This document shows, piece by piece, positions 6,001-6,911 of a DNA stretch of 6,911 bases. A program made the position numbers and the translations under genes. The first letter of the stretch is position 1. Every line of letters begins with the position of its first letter. This stretch comes from Methanobacterium sp. PtaB.Bin024 (lineage in GTDB: Archaea; Methanobacteriota; Methanobacteria; Methanobacteriales; Methanobacteriaceae), in the NCBI GenBank assembly GCA_002067065.1, contig MVPY01000018.1, forward strand, positions 1 to 6,911, in the 5' to 3' direction. A model generated the notes under the pieces. The model saw nothing but the letters and a program-made list of their open reading frames with translations. It was not told the DNA's origin and ran no database searches.

Positions 6001-6911
6001 TAATAATGTTTTCTGTGGGACTGGATGGCGCACTTACAGACCCCAAGATTATAGCTGTGTTTAAATAATTCTCAATGTTTATTACTGACTGAGCAGTGAG
6101 CTTTAAAAACTGGGACATAGATACTTGACGTCCAGAGATAGTTACACTGGTTGGTAATTGACTGTAAGTATCTACGTAGTTTTTCACACTTTTGGATGCG
6201 TTTTTTATCTCATCTAATGTGAAAAATACGGTGTTTGAGTTTGATAGGGTGGCCCATGGGTTGATAGTTATAGATAGTGGAACGGCATCTGTTAAGTTAT
6301 ATGAATTAACCAGTTGGCTGAACATGTAAACCAGTGTTTGATATTGTATATTTCCATGGGTTGTTGCTTTATAGTTAGGTCCTCTGCCATTGGCGTACAT
6401 GAATTCGTTTACATCTTTTGCAAGCTTTATATAATCGGCATTACTGAAAGTGGGGTCTGTTATATTTTCTGAGGGAGTTGGTGGTTCATCATAAGTAGCT
6501 TTAATGAATGAAGTTAATAGATTACCATTTGCATTTTGTACAGCTGCGGTTAACAGTTGTAAGAATTGGGCTCTGGTAACCGTGGTTGTCCCGATACTGA
6601 TAGTGGTAGGTAGGTTATGGTTGGTTTCTACATAGGATTGAACTGTGGCTGCTGCTGTTTCAATTTGGTCCAGAGTGAAAAATTTGTTGTTAACATTGGA
6701 TACAACACTCCACTTATCGACGGTGATGCTTTGTGGTAATATCTCTTCGGTTTTTTCGTAGGCTAAAATTTGGGAGAACATGAAAACCAGTGAATTAAAG
6801 CGGATGTTTCCCATGGTAACGGTTTGGAAGTTAGGCGCTCTTCCATTAGTGTCCATGAAGGAGATGATATTGTTTGCCAGACTTAGATAGTCTTTACTGC
6901 TGATAATTCCG
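2513..6911 (-). CDS. Giant cell-wall-anchored adhesin-like protein with C39-like peptidase and hydrophobic C-terminal tip (5' end outside window)
   Basis: The frame is open to the window edge, so the true start and any signal peptide lie beyond 6911. Residues are counted from an internal Met at 6856, which gives 1447 residues to the TAA at 2513. Domains in order: five pseudomurein-binding-like repeats (about -18 to 340), a jelly-roll/carbohydrate-binding-like domain (361-522), beta-helix 1 (530-776), an Ig-like domain (777-875), beta-helix 2 (879-1125), a C39-like peptidase domain (1129-1260; Cys1143, His1216, Asp1232), a short conserved linker ending DEMRDIKA (1277), and a Trp-rich then Gly-rich hydrophobic tip (1278-1447). 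Many N-X-S/T sequons fit an archaeal surface protein. The beta-helices form a rigid stalk and the repeats should hold the protein on pseudomurein. A small membrane-protein gene follows after 84 bp. Plain adhesin-like protein is the conservative call; polymorphic-toxin-like effector is my inference from the tip and the orphan cassette downstream. Confidence 0.95.
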   Translation of the reverse strand, partial: GIISSKDYLSLANNIISFMDTNGRAPNFQTVTMGNIRFNSLVFMFSQILAYEKTEEILPQSITVDKWSVVSNVNNKFFTLDQIETAAATVQSYVETNHNLPTTISIGTTTVTRAQFLQLLTAAVQNANGNLLTSFIKATYDEPPTPSENITDPTFSNADYIKLAKDVNEFMYANGRGPNYKATTHGNIQYQTLVYMFSQLVNSYNLTDAVPLSITINPWATLSNSNTVFFTLDEIKNASKSVKNYVDTYSQLPTSVTISGRQVSMSQFLKLTAQSVINIENYLNTAIILGSVSAPSSPTENIISGTIYSDEFTDIAENVISYIDSHGTAPKNVSDTSLGDTMRYESLIYMFSKILISYKPTEHAPHIVSVIPWLALSGITGNLIFEDNICTGSDTLENTTGVSGTGATVSSSTDWAWQGIRSFKVQTNGSTVGESIDICKIGTASLPYAVLVQSGQTYTVSAYVKGSGTVRIELVGRNSTGTATESYSSPSMVLSNIPQKLSITHLLSDPSTIYATAKILTSNTVQTITFYVDSISLTRYDEEIHNGTFNFRTQKIFDSIQTAIDDPTTIDGDTIWLGNLNYTENININKKITIRPISGVNVVIQPLNPTLPIFTINTSGSSTTIQDLVIDGSTGNAGIYINNSATNEILGNNIINNLNGIYLYNSTENVVSGNIILNNSLNGVLISAGSDNEVSSNKITYNSVAGINVQNSDKCRIYSNLIHNNYDGIHLNNSTAEIHLNSIVENSRYGLYKVGNGTANATNNWWGSNNPIVSLTSPSDIGIAGGSVTYDPWLVLSINSSTDRSNRSGTHYNYIITADLTHNNHGNDTSSDGNIPDNIPVNFSSTLGTINSSGSTKKGKAELKLTSSSAGTANVSVTLDNQTVSKTVNVTSVNVLGVYNTRTQESFATIQEAVDDPDTKDGDIITLAEGIYTENVAINKKLSIQPVTGANVTVEADNSDKSVFVMNNEGSGTTIKNLNIESSADSYGISLSHSYNVNIINNIITNSSKGIYLYKSGNNIITGNTVKNSRYGIFLYNSNCNSILGGNIKINENGLYLFNSDNNQINGTIITENYYGTYLFYSNNNDIIGNVISDNWVGTYLYDTNSNSITGNSLSDNGVGITHYNSIGIILSGNNFTDNLLADSSTIDSGEMVLATTIYSCGAAALATILKSFGIYATENELATLAGTDETGASFYGLKTAAQSMGVSAIGARLTVDQLKTNYLVVLDIDGKKHFEIIKNITTTTVYLFDPNLGNIEMPLDKFNEMYTGVALVLNDTLPPGTVLLTDDEMRDIKALGYWTKDAHYFTIPGFYYPTIEWRSFSYPVPVLKWKWVPPYKLFGIIPIPGHTEPYITLEWRTGSYPVVVWRYQPPQRFVYYTPRWVKEEGEVWNDNVYIKVFKGAIAISTGTTMIRGGIGLIGITEGWGTPAGIILIGMGAGVTWYGVEQVIDGLDDPWSVKPNRFLYD
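3026..3358 (-). repeat. Long direct repeat, copy 1: pre-tip homology block in the giant gene
   Basis: This block encodes residues 1167-1277, LAGTDETG to DEMRDIKA, which match the orphan cassette at 1730-2062 over 111 codons without a gap. I count 79 of 111 residues identical (71%). It includes perfect 20-base matches at 3336-3355 and 3267-3286. Beyond 3026 the two tips diverge sharply. The block could act as a homology arm for swapping tips. Confidence 0.9.
3077..3472 (-). other. C39-like cysteine peptidase domain just before the tip
   Basis: Residues 1129-1260 carry Y-S-C-G-A-A-A-L-A-T-I-L around Cys1143, K-K-H-F-E-I-I around His1216 and L-F-D-P-N-L-G-N-I around Asp1232. This is the Cys-His-Asp layout of the C39-like family, whose best-known members cut bacteriocin leaders after a double Gly inside ABC exporters. 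No transporter is fused or nearby. At the position of the usual oxyanion-hole Gln, six residues before the Cys, there is Ala1137, so activity may be altered or another residue may serve. Likely jobs are processing or releasing the tip, or cutting a wall peptide. Confidence 0.8.
3488..3949 (-). repeat. Exact 66-bp (22-residue) coil repeats of beta-helix 2
   Basis: Within beta-helix 2 (residues 879-1125) the marker Gly recurs at exactly 22-residue spacing: 970, 992, 1014, 1036, 1058, 1080 and 1102. Units read G-[ITL]-[YF]-L-[YF]-x-[ST]-x-x-N-x-I-x-G-x-x-[IVL]-x-x-x, with N at fixed turn positions. The domain begins with the same cap as beta-helix 1 (I-Q-E-A-V-D-D-P-D-T-K-D-G-D), so the two helices are an internal duplication. 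The strict period with diverged codons suggests old duplication under structural selection. Confidence 0.85.
4232..4528 (-). other. Ig-like (invasin / Big_1-type) spacer domain
   Basis: Residues 777-875 separate the two beta-helices. The pattern fits a bacterial Ig-like domain of the invasin type: a Y-I-I-T-A-D-L-T strand, I-P-V-N-F-S-S-T-L-G-T-I (820-831), K-G-K-A-E-L-K-L-T-S-S-S-A-G-T-A-N-V-S-V (840-859), and a closing T-V-S-K-T-V-N-V-T. Such domains normally stiffen and extend surface proteins. Confidence 0.7.
4529..5269 (-). other. Right-handed parallel beta-helix 1 (NosD-like)
   Basis: Residues 530-776 open with a cap (I-Q-T-A-I-D-D-P-x-x-I-D-G-D-T-I) and continue with coils of 22-23 residues. 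The marker Gly recurs at 620, 642, 665, 688, 710 and 732. They end in N-N-W-W-G-S-N-N-P and Y-D-P-W, a common end of methanogen beta-helix surface domains. Asn ladders and N-S/N-N turns are typical of the fold. It probably serves as a stalk or a sugar-contacting surface. Confidence 0.85.
5291..5776 (-). other. Jelly-roll / CBM-like domain (residues about 361-522)
   Basis: The segment has the layout of family 4/9-type carbohydrate-binding or similar jelly-roll modules: N-L-I-F-E-D-N at the start, a W-x-W-x-G-x-x-S-F-K-V strand (398-407), a G-Q-T-Y-T-V-S-A-Y-V-K-G core strand pair (437-448), and a closing T-F-Y-V-D-S-I-S-L strand (511-519). It sits between the wall-binding repeats and the first beta-helix. 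It may add a sugar contact or simply act as a spacer. The family call rests on pattern alone. Confidence 0.6.
5837..6911 (-). repeat. Five pseudomurein-binding-like repeats in the giant protein
   Basis: Each unit has a helix ending in an aromatic residue, an N/H-G or equivalent turn, a L/A/G-P pair, a short beta part, and then the signature 'S/T-x-x-F/L-hydrophobic-x-x-h-x-x'. Examples are VSMSQFLKLTAQSV (about 245-258) and VTRAQFLQLLTAAV (about 93-106). Units centre near residues 1-33 (begun upstream), 73-110, 149-185, 225-260 and 301-340. Two subtypes alternate: A (NGRGPNY...LVYMFSQL) and B (QLPTSVTI...SQFLKL). The family is known to bind pseudomurein, the wall polymer of Methanobacteriales. 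More units probably lie upstream, since the window edge falls inside the first. Confidence 0.85.

Overview
The window looks like part of a pseudomurein-walled methanogen genome, most likely Methanobacteriales (Methanobacterium or a close relative). The main clue is a giant surface protein that starts with pseudomurein-binding-type repeats and continues with adhesin-like beta-helices rich in Asn-X-Ser/Thr sequons, in AT-rich DNA. The lineage is an inference, because no phylogenetic marker gene is present. All five genes or gene remnants lie on the minus strand.

In transcription order (right to left) they are: (1) 6911-2513, a very large secreted or surface protein whose N-terminus is cut off by the window edge. 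It carries five pseudomurein-binding-like repeats, a jelly-roll-like domain, beta-helix 1, an Ig-like domain, beta-helix 2, a C39-like cysteine peptidase domain and a 170-residue Trp-rich, Gly-rich hydrophobic tip. (2) 2428-2066, a 120-residue protein with four membrane segments and its own RBS and likely promoter. (3) 2062-1211, a headless second copy of the C39-plus-tip end of gene 1. It has no start codon, abuts the stop codon of gene 2, lacks the catalytic Cys and carries a different tip. (4) 1003-383, a 206-residue protein with four membrane segments and two TPR-like repeats, with its own promoter-like TATA box. (5) 336-121, a 71-residue protein with two membrane segments. A hairpin followed by a T-run (44-77) probably ends the cluster.

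The layout matches, step for step, that of bacterial polymorphic toxin loci such as CdiA or Rhs: a long surface stick, a processing peptidase, a variable C-terminal tip, a small downstream protein, then an orphan tip cassette that begins in the conserved pre-tip region and has its own downstream small protein. My working reading is a pseudomurein-wall-anchored, contact-type polymorphic effector system in an archaeon. The tips would be membrane-active and the immunity proteins multi-pass membrane proteins of one family. No toxicity or immunity can be shown from sequence alone. The strongest direct evidence is the start-less cassette, its ungapped match of about 71% amino-acid identity to the pre-tip domain, the near-identical lengths (281 vs 283 residues) and the shared layout of the two divergent tips.

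No RNA genes, insertion sequences or CRISPR arrays were seen.
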